From assembly GCF_018847975.1 (NCBI RefSeq), contig NZ_CP072597.1, forward strand, positions 1,364,001 to 1,428,000: a DNA stretch of 64,000 nucleotides. The letters run 5' to 3'. A program made the position numbers and the translations under genes. Positions 46,759 through 56,165 of this stretch are shown here, in pieces (the first letter of the stretch is position 1; the number at the start of each line of letters is the position of its first letter). Origin of the DNA: Lysobacter sp. K5869. Lineage in GTDB: Bacteria; Pseudomonadota; Gammaproteobacteria; Xanthomonadales; Xanthomonadaceae. Below the pieces are notes generated by a model, which did not search any database, was not told where the DNA came from, and saw only the letters and a list, made by a program, of their open reading frames with translations.

Positions 46759-47589
46759 CTAGCGATGCAGCGCCGACTGCCGGAACTCCGACGGCGAACG
46801 CCCGTAGGTCTGCTGGAACGCCGCGCTGAAATGGCTGTGGCTGGAGAACCCGAGGTCCTGGCTCAGCGCGCTCAGATCCTCGTATTCGCCGAGCAGATCC
46901 AAGGCCCGCGCCAGCCGCAGCCGCAATTGATAGCGGTACAGCGGCAGCCCTTCGACGCGCTGGAACACTTGGGTGAGGTAGACCGGCGAGACCCCGACTT
47001 CGGCGGCGATCTCGGCCAAGGTCCAACGCCGCGACAGGTCGCTGACCAAGACCAGCTTGGCCCGCTCGACCAGCCGCTGCTGTCCGACGCTGGCGCCGGC
47101 CGCGTGCGCGGTGCGCGGGCCGAGCGCGCGCTGGACCAAGGTCAGCGCCAGACTCTCGGCTTCCAAAGGTTCGGCGATGCCCTGGCGCAGACTGTGGCGC
47201 AGCAGCATCGCCAGCGACTGCGCGCGCGGATCGATGCGCAGGCGCGGTTGCCGGAACGACAGCTCCTCGCCTTCGCGCAGCAGCGTCTTGGGCGCCATCT
47301 CGCGCAGCATCGGCTCGGCCACCGACACCGACAGGCTGGCGTCGCCGCCTTCGATCGGATGGCTGACCCGGTAGCCTTCGCCGGCATTGAAGAACAGCAC
47401 CTGGCTGGCCTCGGCCACGGTCGCCTGCTCGCCGACATGGCGCACGTAGACGCCGCGGTACGGGAACACCAGATGGGTCGCGGCGGCGCATTCCTCGGCG
47501 CTGCGGTGCTTGCACTCGCCGCGGCAATAGACGTCGCGGACCGTCACGGTCGGCGTCTTGAGCAGGCTATGGACGGTGAACTCGGACAT
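46759..47589 (-). CDS. AraC-family regulator with Cys-rich N-terminus
   Basis: 276 residues from MSEFTVHSLL (ATG 47589). An N-terminal cupin-like sensing domain carries DVYCRGECKHRSAEECAAAT (Cys at about 22, 26 and 34), suggesting metal or redox sensing. Two helix-turn-helix motifs end the protein (WTLAEIAAEVGVSPVYLTQV and LSALSQDLGFSSHSHFSAAF). The target is not obvious; the neighbours on both sides are small unrelated genes. Confidence 0.88.
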   Translation of the reverse strand: MSEFTVHSLLKTPTVTVRDVYCRGECKHRSAEECAAATHLVFPYRGVYVRHVGEQATVAEASQVLFFNAGEGYRVSHPIEGGDASLSVSVAEPMLREMAPKTLLREGEELSFRQPRLRIDPRAQSLAMLLRHSLRQGIAEPLEAESLALTLVQRALGPRTAHAAGASVGQQRLVERAKLVLVSDLSRRWTLAEIAAEVGVSPVYLTQVFQRVEGLPLYRYQLRLRLARALDLLGEYEDLSALSQDLGFSSHSHFSAAFQQTYGRSPSEFRQSALHR

Positions 47590-47808
47590 GCCGCGGGTCT
47601 CGGTGGCGCCGCGCGTTCGCGGCCGGCGGGCCGTCGCCTGCCGTGGCCGGGTCCGCGGGGCGACTATAGCCCACGGCGGCGGGCGTCGCCGGCCGAAATC
47701 GCCCGTTCGTCGTCCCGACGCGGGCGAGCCGAAAAACGCTCTGTTCCGCGGTTGGCGACCAGTGATTCTTGTCATTTTCGGCGCAGGGGCGCGTCGCTGC
47801 GCCGGACG

Positions 47809-48183
47809 CTAATCGGCCGCTCGCTGAGCGCTCAGCCAAGCGAGGTTTCCCTTGCTGTTGCGGCCCACGACAATCAGAAACGTTTCGCCGGCCGTGTCCG
47901 GAGAGGAAAAATCGATGGCGCCGTCCTTGGCCGTGTATCGCCGTTCGACGTCGCGCGCCGGCCGATAGGCGGAAAGGCGATAGAGCTGTCCGTCGTCGAG
48001 GCGCGTGAAGTAACAGACCAGATGCCCGGCCGCGGTCCTGTCGGACCATATCTTGAAGTCCAGCCGCGCCCGCCAGAGGCCCTCGGGAACGCTCTTCCAG
48101 TCGTAACGTTCGGGCGCCAATCCCGCGTCGAGCGCGGCCTTGTAGCTGTATGCGCGCAAGGGCGCGGCGTCGGAGTCGTTCAT
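47809..48183 (-). CDS. hypothetical protein, 124 aa
   Basis: No domain was recognised. The protein is balanced and non-repetitive, with an ordinary soluble composition (YDWKSVPEGLWRARLDFKIW, AGHLVCYFTRLDDGQLYRLS, TFLIVVGRNSKGNLAW), which favours a real gene over chance translation. No signal peptide or membrane segment. It lies between comM and the AraC regulator, all on the minus strand; the region is slightly less GC-rich than its neighbours. Confidence 0.55.
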   Translation of the reverse strand: MNDSDAAPLRAYSYKAALDAGLAPERYDWKSVPEGLWRARLDFKIWSDRTAAGHLVCYFTRLDDGQLYRLSAYRPARDVERRYTAKDGAIDFSSPDTAGETFLIVVGRNSKGNLAWLSAQRAAD

Positions 48184-48291
48184 CGCCGAATTCCAAACGG
48201 TGGTGCGGAGCGTTCTAGCACGTCCTCATCGGGCGTTCCGAGCCGGTCCGCGCCGTTCTTCGTTCGTTTCGCCGCGCTCGCGAACGCACCG

Positions 48292-49818
48292 TCACGCCGC
48301 CCGCGTCGCGCTGTCGCGGTCCGCGCGCCGGTAACCGATGGCTTCGCTCAGATGCGCGGTGGCGATGGCTTCGCTGCCCGCGAGGTCGGCGATGGTGCGC
48401 GCCACGCGCAGGATCCGGTGCATCGACCGCGCCGACAATTGCAGCCCTTCGACCGCGCGTTCGAGCAAGGCCTGATCGCGTTCGCCGAGCCGGCAGTGCT
48501 GCGCGGTCTCGGCCTGATCCAGGCGCGCGTTGGTCTTGCCGCTGCGCGCGTGCTGGCGCTGGCGCGCTGCGGCGACGCGCGCGCGGATCGCCGCGCTGGA
48601 TTCGCCTTCGGGCTGATCGGGCCGCAGCGCCGAGGGCGGCAGGCGCGGCACTTCGATGTGCAGGTCGATGCGGTCGAGCAAGGGGCCGGAGATGCGCGCG
48701 CGATAGCGGCGGACGATGTCCTGGGTGCAGCGGCAACGCGCGCTGCTGTCGCCGGCCCAGCCGCAGGGGCATGGATTCATCGCCGCGACCAACTGGAAGC
48801 GCGCCGGAAACTCCGCGCTGCGCGCCGCGCGCGAGACCGTGACGACGCCGGATTCCAAGGGTTCGCGCAGCACTTCCAGCGCGCGCCGTTCCCATTCGGG
48901 CAACTCGTCGAGAAACAGCACGCCGTGATGCGCGAGCGAGATCTCGCCCGGACGCGGATCGGCGCCGCCGCCGACCAGGGCGACCGCGCTGGCGGTGTGG
49001 TGCGGCGCGCGGAACGGCCGTTGGCGCCAGCGCGCGGGATCCAAGGCGCGGCCGTGGCCGCCGCCGCCGACCGAGGCGATGGCGGCGGTTTCCAGCGCTT
49101 CGTCTTCGCTGGCTTCGGGCAACAGGCCGGGCAGGCGCGAGGCGAGCAAGGTCTTGCCGCAGCCGGGCGGGCCGATCAGCAGCAGGTGATGACCGCCGGC
49201 CGCGGCGATCTCCAGCGCGCGCCGCGCCTGGGTCTGGCCGCGCACGTCGCGCATGTCCAGCTCGGGCGCGCGCGCCAGCGGCGGAGCCACCGCGCGCGGC
49301 AGCGACGCGCGTTCGCACAGCATCGCGCAGACTTCCGACAGCGTGCGCGCGGTGCGCGCCTCGACCCGGCTCGCCAGCGCCGCTTCGGCGCCGTTGCCGG
49401 CCGGCACGATCAGGCGGCGTCCGGCCTCGGCCGCGGCCAGCGCCGCCGGCAGCACGCCGTCGATCGCGCGCAACTCGCCGGTAAGGCCGAGTTCGCCGAG
49501 GAATTCGCAATCGGCGAAGGCTTGCAGCGGCAGCTGCCCGCTGGCGGCGAGGATGCCGAGCGCGATGGCCAGATCGTAGCGGCCGCCGTCCTTGGGCAGA
49601 TCGGCGGGCGCGAGGTTGACGGTGATGCGCCGCTGCGGGAATTCGTATTGCGCCGACTGGATCGCCGCGCGCACCCGGTCCTTGGCTTCGCGCACCGCGG
49701 CTTCGGGCAGGCCGACGAGGTTCATGCACGGCAGGCCGCCGCCCAAATGCACCTCGACCCGTACCGCCGGCGCGCGCACCCCCGTTCGCGCACGGCTGTG
49801 CACGAGCGCCAGGTTCAT
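48292..49818 (-). CDS. comM: ComM / YifB family AAA+ helicase (magnesium-chelatase-like)
   Basis: 508 residues. An N-terminal Lon-protease-like S5 domain (GLPEAAVREAKDRVRAA, FADCEFLGELGLTGELR) is followed by the AAA+ core with Walker A LLLIGPPGCGKTLLASRLPG, Walker B GVLFLDELPEW, and a Cys cluster (AAMNPCPCGWAGDSSARCRC) typical of the family. The C-terminal domain has SARSMHRILRVARTIADLAG. ComM helps branch migration of donor DNA during natural transformation. It is followed upstream by ubiK on the same strand with a 10-nt gap. Confidence 0.94.
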   Translation of the reverse strand: MNLALVHSRARTGVRAPAVRVEVHLGGGLPCMNLVGLPEAAVREAKDRVRAAIQSAQYEFPQRRITVNLAPADLPKDGGRYDLAIALGILAASGQLPLQAFADCEFLGELGLTGELRAIDGVLPAALAAAEAGRRLIVPAGNGAEAALASRVEARTARTLSEVCAMLCERASLPRAVAPPLARAPELDMRDVRGQTQARRALEIAAAGGHHLLLIGPPGCGKTLLASRLPGLLPEASEDEALETAAIASVGGGGHGRALDPARWRQRPFRAPHHTASAVALVGGGADPRPGEISLAHHGVLFLDELPEWERRALEVLREPLESGVVTVSRAARSAEFPARFQLVAAMNPCPCGWAGDSSARCRCTQDIVRRYRARISGPLLDRIDLHIEVPRLPPSALRPDQPEGESSAAIRARVAAARQRQHARSGKTNARLDQAETAQHCRLGERDQALLERAVEGLQLSARSMHRILRVARTIADLAGSEAIATAHLSEAIGYRRADRDSATRAA

Positions 49819-49828
49819 GGCGGGGGAC

Positions 49829-50095
49829 TCAGTGCTGGGGAGCGGAGGCGTCGTCGAGCCGGGATTCGAGCTCGGCCACGGTGCGCTGCAGTTCTTCGAG
49901 CTTTTCGCGGGTGCGCAGCAGCACCGCGCGCTGCACCTCGAATTCCTCGCGGGTGACCAGGTCGAGCTTGGACAAGCCGGTCTGCAGCACGGACTTGAAG
50001 TTCTGCTGCATTTCCTCGCGGCCTTCGCGCACGCCGGACGGAACCAGGGTGCTGAGGCGGCGGGCGAGGTCGTCGATGTAGTTCAGGTCGATCAT
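49829..50095 (-). CDS. ubiK: ubiquinone biosynthesis accessory factor UbiK (BMFP domain)
   Basis: 88 residues: an N-terminal amphipathic helix (MIDLNYIDDLARRLSTLVPS), a middle MQQNFKSVLQTGLSKLDLVTR block and a C-terminal coiled coil (LEELQRTVAELESRLDD), the BMFP/YqiC layout. UbiK trimerises and works with UbiJ in aerobic ubiquinone synthesis; the ubiJ-ubiB pair is 30 kb away in this window. A strong aggagttt Shine-Dalgarno precedes the ATG at 50095. Probably an operon with comM. Confidence 0.93.
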   Translation of the reverse strand: MIDLNYIDDLARRLSTLVPSGVREGREEMQQNFKSVLQTGLSKLDLVTREEFEVQRAVLLRTREKLEELQRTVAELESRLDDASAPQH

Positions 50096-50786
<691 letters not shown>

Positions 50787-50833
50787 GCGCTCCCCCGTGG
50801 GCGCCGCGCGCGCCGCCGTCCTGGAAGCGCCGC

Positions 50834-52084
50834 TCAGGCCGCGCGCGTGGCCAAGGCCGGCGGCACGCTGGCCGCGCGCCGCGCCGGCCACAGCACCGCG
50901 GCCTGACCCAGCGACCACAGGCACAGCGCGCCGAACGGCAGATACGCCAGCGGCAGCCGCGGCAGTTCGTAGGCGCTCATCAGTCCGAGGTTGAGCGCGT
51001 AGGCCAGCAGCATGCCCAGGCCGATGCCGGCGCTGGTGAGCAGGAAATTCTCGGTCTGGAAGTAGCGCAGGATCTGCCGCCGGGTCGCGCCGAGCGCGCG
51101 GCGCACGCCGATCTGGCGGGTGCGTTGCTGCACCCAGAAGCTGGCCAAGCCGACGATGCCCAGCGCGGTCACCACCAGCAGCCCCGCGCACACCGCGCCG
51201 AGCAGCAGCGACATGGCGCGGTCTTGCTGGTAGTAGTCCTCGCGCAGCTGCTGCAGCGTCTTGCTGTTCTCCTCGATCACCACCCGGCTGGGATCGATCC
51301 GCAGCAGCGCGGCCGCGGCGGCGTCGATGGCGCGCTGGCGCTGCGAGGGATCGTCGACCTTGAGCACGTACTTGGCGATGCCGGTGTAGGCGAGCTTGGC
51401 CGGCAGCAGCATCGCGTAGTCGTAGGCGGCCGGATCGTTGTTGTCGCGGCTGCGCGCCAGCCGTTCGACCACGCCGACCACGCGCAGCGGGGTCTTGTCG
51501 AGCGCGTAGACGGTCTTGCCGACCGCTTCGCCGTCCGGGAACAAGCGCTGCGCGACCGCGCGGGTCAGGATCGCGGCCGGGATCGCCGCGGGCTGCGCGT
51601 CTTGCTTCGAGGCGCTTTGGCCGGACGGGTCCCAATCGACGAACTCCTCGGGCAGGAAGCGCCGGCCGGCGACCAGCTTGAGGCCGAGCGCGTCGAACAA
51701 CTGCTCGCCGCCCATGTAGGTCGAAGCGCTGAGGTTGGGCTGCGGCTGATCGGCGCTGAGGCTGAGGCCGTTGTTCCAGGCGCCGTTGCCGAACGGCACC
51801 AGCGTGGTCGCGGCGGCCGCGCTCACGCCCGGCACCTCGCGCAGCGCGGCTTCGTCGCTGCGGCCGATCGCGGCCGCGTCGCTGCCCGGTGCGCCGCCGG
51901 CGATCTGCACGGTCACGATGCGCGACTCGTCCACGCCGCTGGGGCGCTGCATGCGCTCCAGCCGTTGGCCGATCAGGAACAGCACGTTGCACACGATCGC
52001 GCAGCACAGCGCGATCTGCAGCACGATCAGCGCGGTCGTGGTCTTGTGGCGGAACAAGGTGGAAACGATGGGACGCATGTCCAT
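50834..52084 (-). CDS. MacB/FtsX-type ABC transporter permease (second)
   Basis: 416 residues from MDMRPIVSTLFRHK (ATG 52084). The MacB layout is one N-terminal helix (ALIVLQIALCCAIVCNVLFL), a periplasmic domain of about 230 residues, then three helices (LLLGAVCAGLLVVTALGIVG, LLTSAGIGLGMLLAYALNLG, AYLPFGALCLWSLGQAAVLW). The cytoplasmic QQRTRQIGVRRALGATRRQI motif contacts the ATPase. Another ATG at 52126 overlaps the preceding stop (ATGA), but the added residues derive from a palindromic-repeat remnant, so I prefer 52084 with its AGGACTCCC site. Last gene of the ABC operon. Confidence 0.87.
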   Translation of the reverse strand: MDMRPIVSTLFRHKTTTALIVLQIALCCAIVCNVLFLIGQRLERMQRPSGVDESRIVTVQIAGGAPGSDAAAIGRSDEAALREVPGVSAAAATTLVPFGNGAWNNGLSLSADQPQPNLSASTYMGGEQLFDALGLKLVAGRRFLPEEFVDWDPSGQSASKQDAQPAAIPAAILTRAVAQRLFPDGEAVGKTVYALDKTPLRVVGVVERLARSRDNNDPAAYDYAMLLPAKLAYTGIAKYVLKVDDPSQRQRAIDAAAAALLRIDPSRVVIEENSKTLQQLREDYYQQDRAMSLLLGAVCAGLLVVTALGIVGLASFWVQQRTRQIGVRRALGATRRQILRYFQTENFLLTSAGIGLGMLLAYALNLGLMSAYELPRLPLAYLPFGALCLWSLGQAAVLWPARRAASVPPALATRAA

Positions 52085-52122
52085 GACGGGAGTCCTGTAG
52101 CCGGTGGGAGCGGCGCGCGCGG

Positions 52123-53433
52123 TCATTGGGTCTTGAGCTGGATGGCCGGAGCGACCTGCATCGCCCGCCACGCCGGCAACACCCCGGCCAGCAGGCTCGC
52201 GATCAGCGCCAGCGCGAAGGTCGCCGCGAGCATGCCGACGTCGAGTTCGGCCAACTGGGCGTAACGCTCGGGTTGCTGGCGCACCAGCCACAGGCCGAGC
52301 AGGGTCAGCAGCAAGCCGAGCGCGCCGCCGGCCAGACCGATCACGCCGACTTCGGCCAGGCAGTGCAGGAAGATCTGCCGGCGCGAGGCGCCGAGCGCGC
52401 GGCGCAGGCCGATCTCGCCGCCGCGGCGCAGGAACTTGGCCAGCAGCAAGCCGACGGTGTTGACCAGACAGGCCAGCAGGAAGCCCAGCGCCAGCCACGC
52501 TTGCAGGCGCACGTCGCTCGGCACGACCTGGTTGAACTGCAGCCATTCGTTGACGTCGCGCAGGCGCACGTTGCCGGGGCGCGGGAAACGGCCGGCGGCG
52601 TGCTGCTGAGCGGAATAATCGTCGAGGTAGCGCTGGTACGCCTGCGCGCGCTCGGGCGTGTCGAGTTGCGCCCAGTACTGCAGATACACGCACGGCGCGT
52701 TGAGCGCGGCGCGGCCTTCCGGGTCGCCGCCGGTATCGCCCCAGCACACCGAGTTGCCGTTGAGCGCCAGCGACAGGTCGCGCGAGGTCGAGAACGGCAG
52801 CAGCACCTGCTCGGGTTCGCCGAACTGGTCGCCGCTGAGGTCGTAGAACTTCGGCACCGGCCGCCACGGCGCCAGCACGCCGACGATGCGGAAGCTGTGG
52901 CCGTCGAGGATCAGCCCGCGGCCGACGCTGTCGGCGCCGCCGAACAGCTTGTCGTTGAGTTGGGCCGAGATCACCGCCACCCGCGCGCGCTGCGCGTCCT
53001 CGCCGGCGCTCCAGGCGCGGCCGTAGCGCAGCGGCGCGTCGAACATCGGGAAGAAGTCGGCGCTGGCGTAGCGGGCGTTGCTGAGGAAGCTGTGCAGGCC
53101 GGACCGCTCGGGCTGGATGCTGACGCGGCCGGCGGTCATCAGCGCTTGTCGGTCGGCGCGCGCTTCGCGCAGCAGGGCTTGCGCGTCGTAGCGGGTCAGC
53201 ATCGTCTGCGGCTCGCGCCCGGGCGCGTAGCCGTCGAGCGAGCCGGCGTCGAGCTGGACGTAGTAGAGATTCTGGCTGCGGCCGGGCAGCGGATCGCCGG
53301 ACAGGATGCGGAACACGGTCAGCGTGGTCATGCAGGCGCCGATGCCGAGCGCCAGCGCCAGCACCATCAGCGCGGTCAGCGCTCGGTTGCGCTTGAGGCT
53401 GTGCACGGCCATGCGCAGGGAATAGGCGAACAT
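52123..53433 (-). CDS. MacB/FtsX-type ABC transporter permease (first)
   Basis: 436 residues from the ATG at 53433 (GAGGA 6 nt upstream). The same four-helix MacB layout as its neighbour: first helix NRALTALMVLALALGIGACM, a periplasmic domain of about 240 residues with FDAPLRYGRAW and VAVISAQLNDKLFGG, then LALGFLLACLVNTVGLLLA, the RRGGEIGLRRALGASRRQI motif, and two more helices. Two separate, unequal permeases imply a heterodimeric exporter of the tripartite MacAB-like type, moving a peptide or other molecule from the periplasm outward. Confidence 0.88.
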   Translation of the reverse strand: MFAYSLRMAVHSLKRNRALTALMVLALALGIGACMTTLTVFRILSGDPLPGRSQNLYYVQLDAGSLDGYAPGREPQTMLTRYDAQALLREARADRQALMTAGRVSIQPERSGLHSFLSNARYASADFFPMFDAPLRYGRAWSAGEDAQRARVAVISAQLNDKLFGGADSVGRGLILDGHSFRIVGVLAPWRPVPKFYDLSGDQFGEPEQVLLPFSTSRDLSLALNGNSVCWGDTGGDPEGRAALNAPCVYLQYWAQLDTPERAQAYQRYLDDYSAQQHAAGRFPRPGNVRLRDVNEWLQFNQVVPSDVRLQAWLALGFLLACLVNTVGLLLAKFLRRGGEIGLRRALGASRRQIFLHCLAEVGVIGLAGGALGLLLTLLGLWLVRQQPERYAQLAELDVGMLAATFALALIASLLAGVLPAWRAMQVAPAIQLKTQ

Positions 53434-53443
53434 GGCGGTCTCC

Positions 53444-54199
53444 TCAGGCGCCGGCGACGATGCGCAGCGGGGCCGGCGCGCGCGGCGGCGCTTCGGCGCG
53501 CGGCGCGGCGTCGGTGTCGGCATCGACCTCGGCCGAACCGTCCGACACGCGGCCGTCGACGATGCGCACGGTGCGGTGCGCGCGCGCCGACATCGCCGGA
53601 TCGTGGGTGACCATGACGATGGTGGTGCCTTGGGCGTTGATCTCTTCGAGCAGATCCATCACCCCGCGCGCCATCTGCGTATCCAGATTGCCGGTGGGTT
53701 CGTCGGCGAGCAGCAGGCGCGGGCGGCCGGCGATGGCGCGGGCGATGGCCACGCGCTGTTGCTGGCCGCCGGAGAGCTGCGCCGGGAAGTGGCGCAGGCG
53801 CGAGCCCAGGCCGACCGCGCCCAGCGCTTCTTCGATGCGTTGCTTGCGTTCGGCGGCGGGCAAACGGCGATAGCGCAGCGGCACGTCGCAGTTGTCGAAC
53901 AGGTTGAGGTCGGGAATCAGATTGAAGCTCTGGAACACGAAGCCGATCTTCTGATTGCGCAGGCGCGAGCGGGCGTCGTCGCCGAGCCCGCGCACGTCCT
54001 CGCCGTCGAGTTCGTAGCGGCCGTCGCTGAAGCTTTCCAGCAGGCCGGCGATGTTGAGGAAGGTGGTCTTGCCCGAACCCGAGGGGCCGGTCACGGCGAC
54101 GAATTCGCCTTCGGCCACGTGCAGGTCGAACGCGCGCAGGGCGTGGGTCTCGACCAGTTCGGTGCGGAAGGCCTTGGAGACGGCGTGCATGTGCAACAT
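53444..54199 (-). CDS. ABC transporter ATP-binding protein (LolD/MacB type)
   Basis: 251 residues from the ATG at 54199 (GGAGGTTC 4 nt upstream). Walker A GPSGSGKTTFLNIAG, Q-loop VFQSFNLIPDLNLFDN, signature LSGGQQQRVAIARA, Walker B LLLADEPTGNLD and H-loop VTHDPAMSARA are all intact. The NLIP/NLD residues are those of the MacB/LolD/FtsE branch. An acidic, Ala-Pro-rich tail of about 30 residues follows the domain. It powers the two permeases encoded 10 nt downstream. Confidence 0.93.
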   Translation of the reverse strand: MLHMHAVSKAFRTELVETHALRAFDLHVAEGEFVAVTGPSGSGKTTFLNIAGLLESFSDGRYELDGEDVRGLGDDARSRLRNQKIGFVFQSFNLIPDLNLFDNCDVPLRYRRLPAAERKQRIEEALGAVGLGSRLRHFPAQLSGGQQQRVAIARAIAGRPRLLLADEPTGNLDTQMARGVMDLLEEINAQGTTIVMVTHDPAMSARAHRTVRIVDGRVSDGSAEVDADTDAAPRAEAPPRAPAPLRIVAGA

Positions 54200-54270
54200 G
54201 GGTGAACCTCCGGTGCGGGGGCGCTCGCCGCTGGCGGCGACGCGCGCGGATGGGGATGGGAGCGCGGCGT

Positions 54271-55560
54271 TCATTGGCCGGCGATGCGGACGCTGTCGGC
54301 GCCGGCGAACAGATCGGTGCCGGAGACGACCACGCGCTCGCCGGGCTGGAGGCCGGAGCGCACTTCGACCGCGCCCAGGCTGCTGGCGCCCAGCGCGATC
54401 GGCCGGCGCAGCGCGCGGTCGCCGTCGACCACGTAGGCGTAGCGGCCGCCGTCCTGTTCGACGAACGGGCCGCGTTCCAGGGTCAGCACGTCGCGACGGG
54501 TATCGAGCACGATGCGCGCGCTCAGGCGCTGGTTTTGGCGCAGGCTCGGCGGCTGCTTGCCCGGGGCGAAGCGCAGGCGCGCGACCACTTCGCCGTTGAC
54601 CACTTCCGGCGACACCGCGGCGACTTCGGCCGGGTAGTTCTGCCCGGCGCTGGCGATCTGCGCCGGCATGCCCAGGCCGAGATCGCGGGCGAAGCTTTCC
54701 GGCACCTTGATCTCGACCTCGAACTTGCTCAGATCGACCACGCCCAGCACCGGCCCGTTGGCGGCGACGCTGGTGCCTTGTGCGACCTGCACCTGACCGA
54801 CTTGACCGTCGAACGGCGCGCGCAAGGTCAGCGCATCGACCTGCCGCTGCAGCTCGGCCACGGTGGTGCGCTGGCGTTCGGCCAGCAGGCGCTTGTTGCG
54901 CGCGTCGAGCTCGGCGCCGGCGCCTTGCAGCGACAGGTCTTCGCGCGCGGCGGCCAGACCGATCTCGGCTTTCTTGAGTTCGTCGCGGGCCTTGGACAAT
55001 TCGTTCTGCGACACCGCGCCGCCGTCGAACGCGCGCTGGTAGCGTTCCAGATCGCGCTGCGCAGCGGTGCGGTCGATCTGCGCCTGATCCAGCGACTTGC
55101 GCGCGGTCGAACGGGCGAGCCGGCTGTCGAGTTCGGCGCGGCTGGCTTCGGCTTCGACCACCGCCTGGGTGGAGCGCTCTTGCGAGAGCTTGCTCAGCAG
55201 CTCGGGGCTGTCGACGACGGCGAGGATCTGGCCTTGGGCGACGCGGTCGCCGGCGACGACCTTGAGGCTCACCGTGCCGGCGGCGATCGCGTACAGCGTC
55301 GGGCTGTTGGCGGCGATGACGCGGCCGTCGGCGGAAAGGTCGCGGACCAGATCGCCGCGCCGCACTTCGGCGATGCGCAGGCGCGAGGCGTCGAAGGAAC
55401 GGCCGCCGGCGGCCCAGCCGGTGATGACCCAGCCGGCGCCGACGACGAGCGCGGCGAGCGCGCCGCCCATGGCCAGCCAAGAACGGCGGCGCGCGGCGAC
55501 GGGCGCGGCGAGGGTGTGGTCTTGCGCGGAGGTGTCGCGGATGCGGGAGCGGGTGTCCAT
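54271..55560 (-). CDS. periplasmic adaptor (HlyD/MacA family membrane fusion protein)
   Basis: 429 residues from MDTRSRIRDTS (ATG 55560). One inner-membrane anchor (WLAMGGALAALVVGAGWVIT) is followed by a beta-barrel/lipoyl half (GTVSLKVVAGDRVAQGQILA), a long alpha-hairpin coiled coil (about 120-240) and the second lipoyl half (LRAPFDGQVGQVQVAQGTSV), then C-terminal barrels. It links the ABC permeases to an outer-membrane channel, probably a TolC homologue encoded elsewhere. It is the first transporter gene of the operon, 174 nt after the small secreted peptide gene. Confidence 0.92.
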   Translation of the reverse strand: MDTRSRIRDTSAQDHTLAAPVAARRRSWLAMGGALAALVVGAGWVITGWAAGGRSFDASRLRIAEVRRGDLVRDLSADGRVIAANSPTLYAIAAGTVSLKVVAGDRVAQGQILAVVDSPELLSKLSQERSTQAVVEAEASRAELDSRLARSTARKSLDQAQIDRTAAQRDLERYQRAFDGGAVSQNELSKARDELKKAEIGLAAAREDLSLQGAGAELDARNKRLLAERQRTTVAELQRQVDALTLRAPFDGQVGQVQVAQGTSVAANGPVLGVVDLSKFEVEIKVPESFARDLGLGMPAQIASAGQNYPAEVAAVSPEVVNGEVVARLRFAPGKQPPSLRQNQRLSARIVLDTRRDVLTLERGPFVEQDGGRYAYVVDGDRALRRPIALGASSLGAVEVRSGLQPGERVVVSGTDLFAGADSVRIAGQ

Positions 55561-55664
55561 GGCCGAACTCGGGCGGGGCGCCCGGCTCGGCGCGCGCAAG
55601 TCAGGGCCAGGCCCGGACTTGCGCGGTCCGGATTCCGATGCGCGGTGGCGAGGAAGAAACGGTG

Positions 55665-55722
55665 CGCGGGACGCGCGGTGCGTCCCGCGGCGGCGGCGCC
55701 GCGGCCCGGCGAACCGGGCCGC
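55665..55722 (-). promoter_or_regulatory. two tandem GC hairpins between the small secreted peptide gene and the ABC operon
   Basis: Read on the minus strand: first a perfect 9-bp stem with a 4-nt loop (55722-55701), then a perfect 10-bp stem with a 5-nt loop (55689-55665). No T-run follows, so these look like an attenuator or mRNA-stabilising elements that would make the peptide message more abundant than the transporter message. Confidence 0.6.
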
Positions 55723-55734
55723 TCGCGCTCGCGG

Positions 55735-55989
55735 TCAGCGCTGCGGAACCGCGCTGAACTTGGAACCGGAGGTGCCGATCGGGAGCGGAATCCACGGCGT
55801 GGTCGAACCGGTCGTGGTGGTCGTGCTGCCGCTGATGCCGGTGTCCGGCGGCGAGCAGAACGGGGGGCCGTCGAACGGCGGGGCGCAGACTTGCGCGTCG
55901 CCCGGCTTGATGGTCGCGGCCAGGGCGGCGTTGAACGAAGCGGCGGCGGAAATCGCCAGGAACAGGATCAGTGCGGTTTTGGTACGCAT
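55735..55989 (-). CDS. small secreted Pro/Thr-rich peptide, novel
   Basis: 84 residues from the ATG at 55989 (GGAGCTCAACC upstream). A clear signal peptide (MRTKTALILFLAISAAASFN, cleavage after ALA at 24) leaves a 60-residue mature peptide. It carries CAPPFDGPPFC (Cys35 and Cys45, one likely disulfide around two PPF repeats), then a run of Thr/Ser (GSTTTTTGSTT) and a W-containing end. I do not recognise the family. It heads the operon with the adaptor and the ABC genes and lies 118 nt downstream of the 32-bp promoter block shared with the lanthipeptide gene. A substrate of, or partner to, the exporter is a reasonable inference. Confidence 0.75.
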   Translation of the reverse strand: MRTKTALILFLAISAAASFNAALAATIKPGDAQVCAPPFDGPPFCSPPDTGISGSTTTTTGSTTPWIPLPIGTSGSKFSAVPQR

Positions 55990-56099
55990 GGTTGAGCTCC
56001 AGGGGCTGTGGCGAGCGGTGCGAAGTAGCGCGGGTGGGCGCGCTGGTGGGTGGAGCCCGGCGTCGGCGGCGGTGGGAGGTGCCGTTCGAATCGCCAGGA

Positions 56100-56165
56100 C
56101 ACTTAAGAGTTCGCAGCGGGCCGGCCGAACCCGTCATCGATTCGCGAATTTTTTTTGCGCCCGCG
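56100..56165 (-). promoter_or_regulatory. shared promoter-like block, copy 1 (toward the small peptide/ABC operon)
   Basis: Reading on the minus strand, an A-run (cgcaaaaaaaattcgc) is followed by the core 56139-56108: cgatgacgggttc, 8 nt, cgctgcgaact. The core matches copy 2 at 59956-59987 at 29 of 32 positions with identical spacing. The layout (AT-rich upstream element, two conserved boxes separated by about 15 nt) suits an ECF sigma promoter; which bases form -35 and -10 is not proven. It lies 118 nt from the start of the small peptide gene. The remaining 55990-56370 gap shows no other feature. Confidence 0.7.

Noticed and set aside
52085..52126. Longer start for the second MacB-type permease, overlapping the preceding stop by ATGA
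   Set aside because: The extra 14 residues correspond to a remnant of the dispersed palindrome, and a better ribosome-binding site serves the ATG at 52084.
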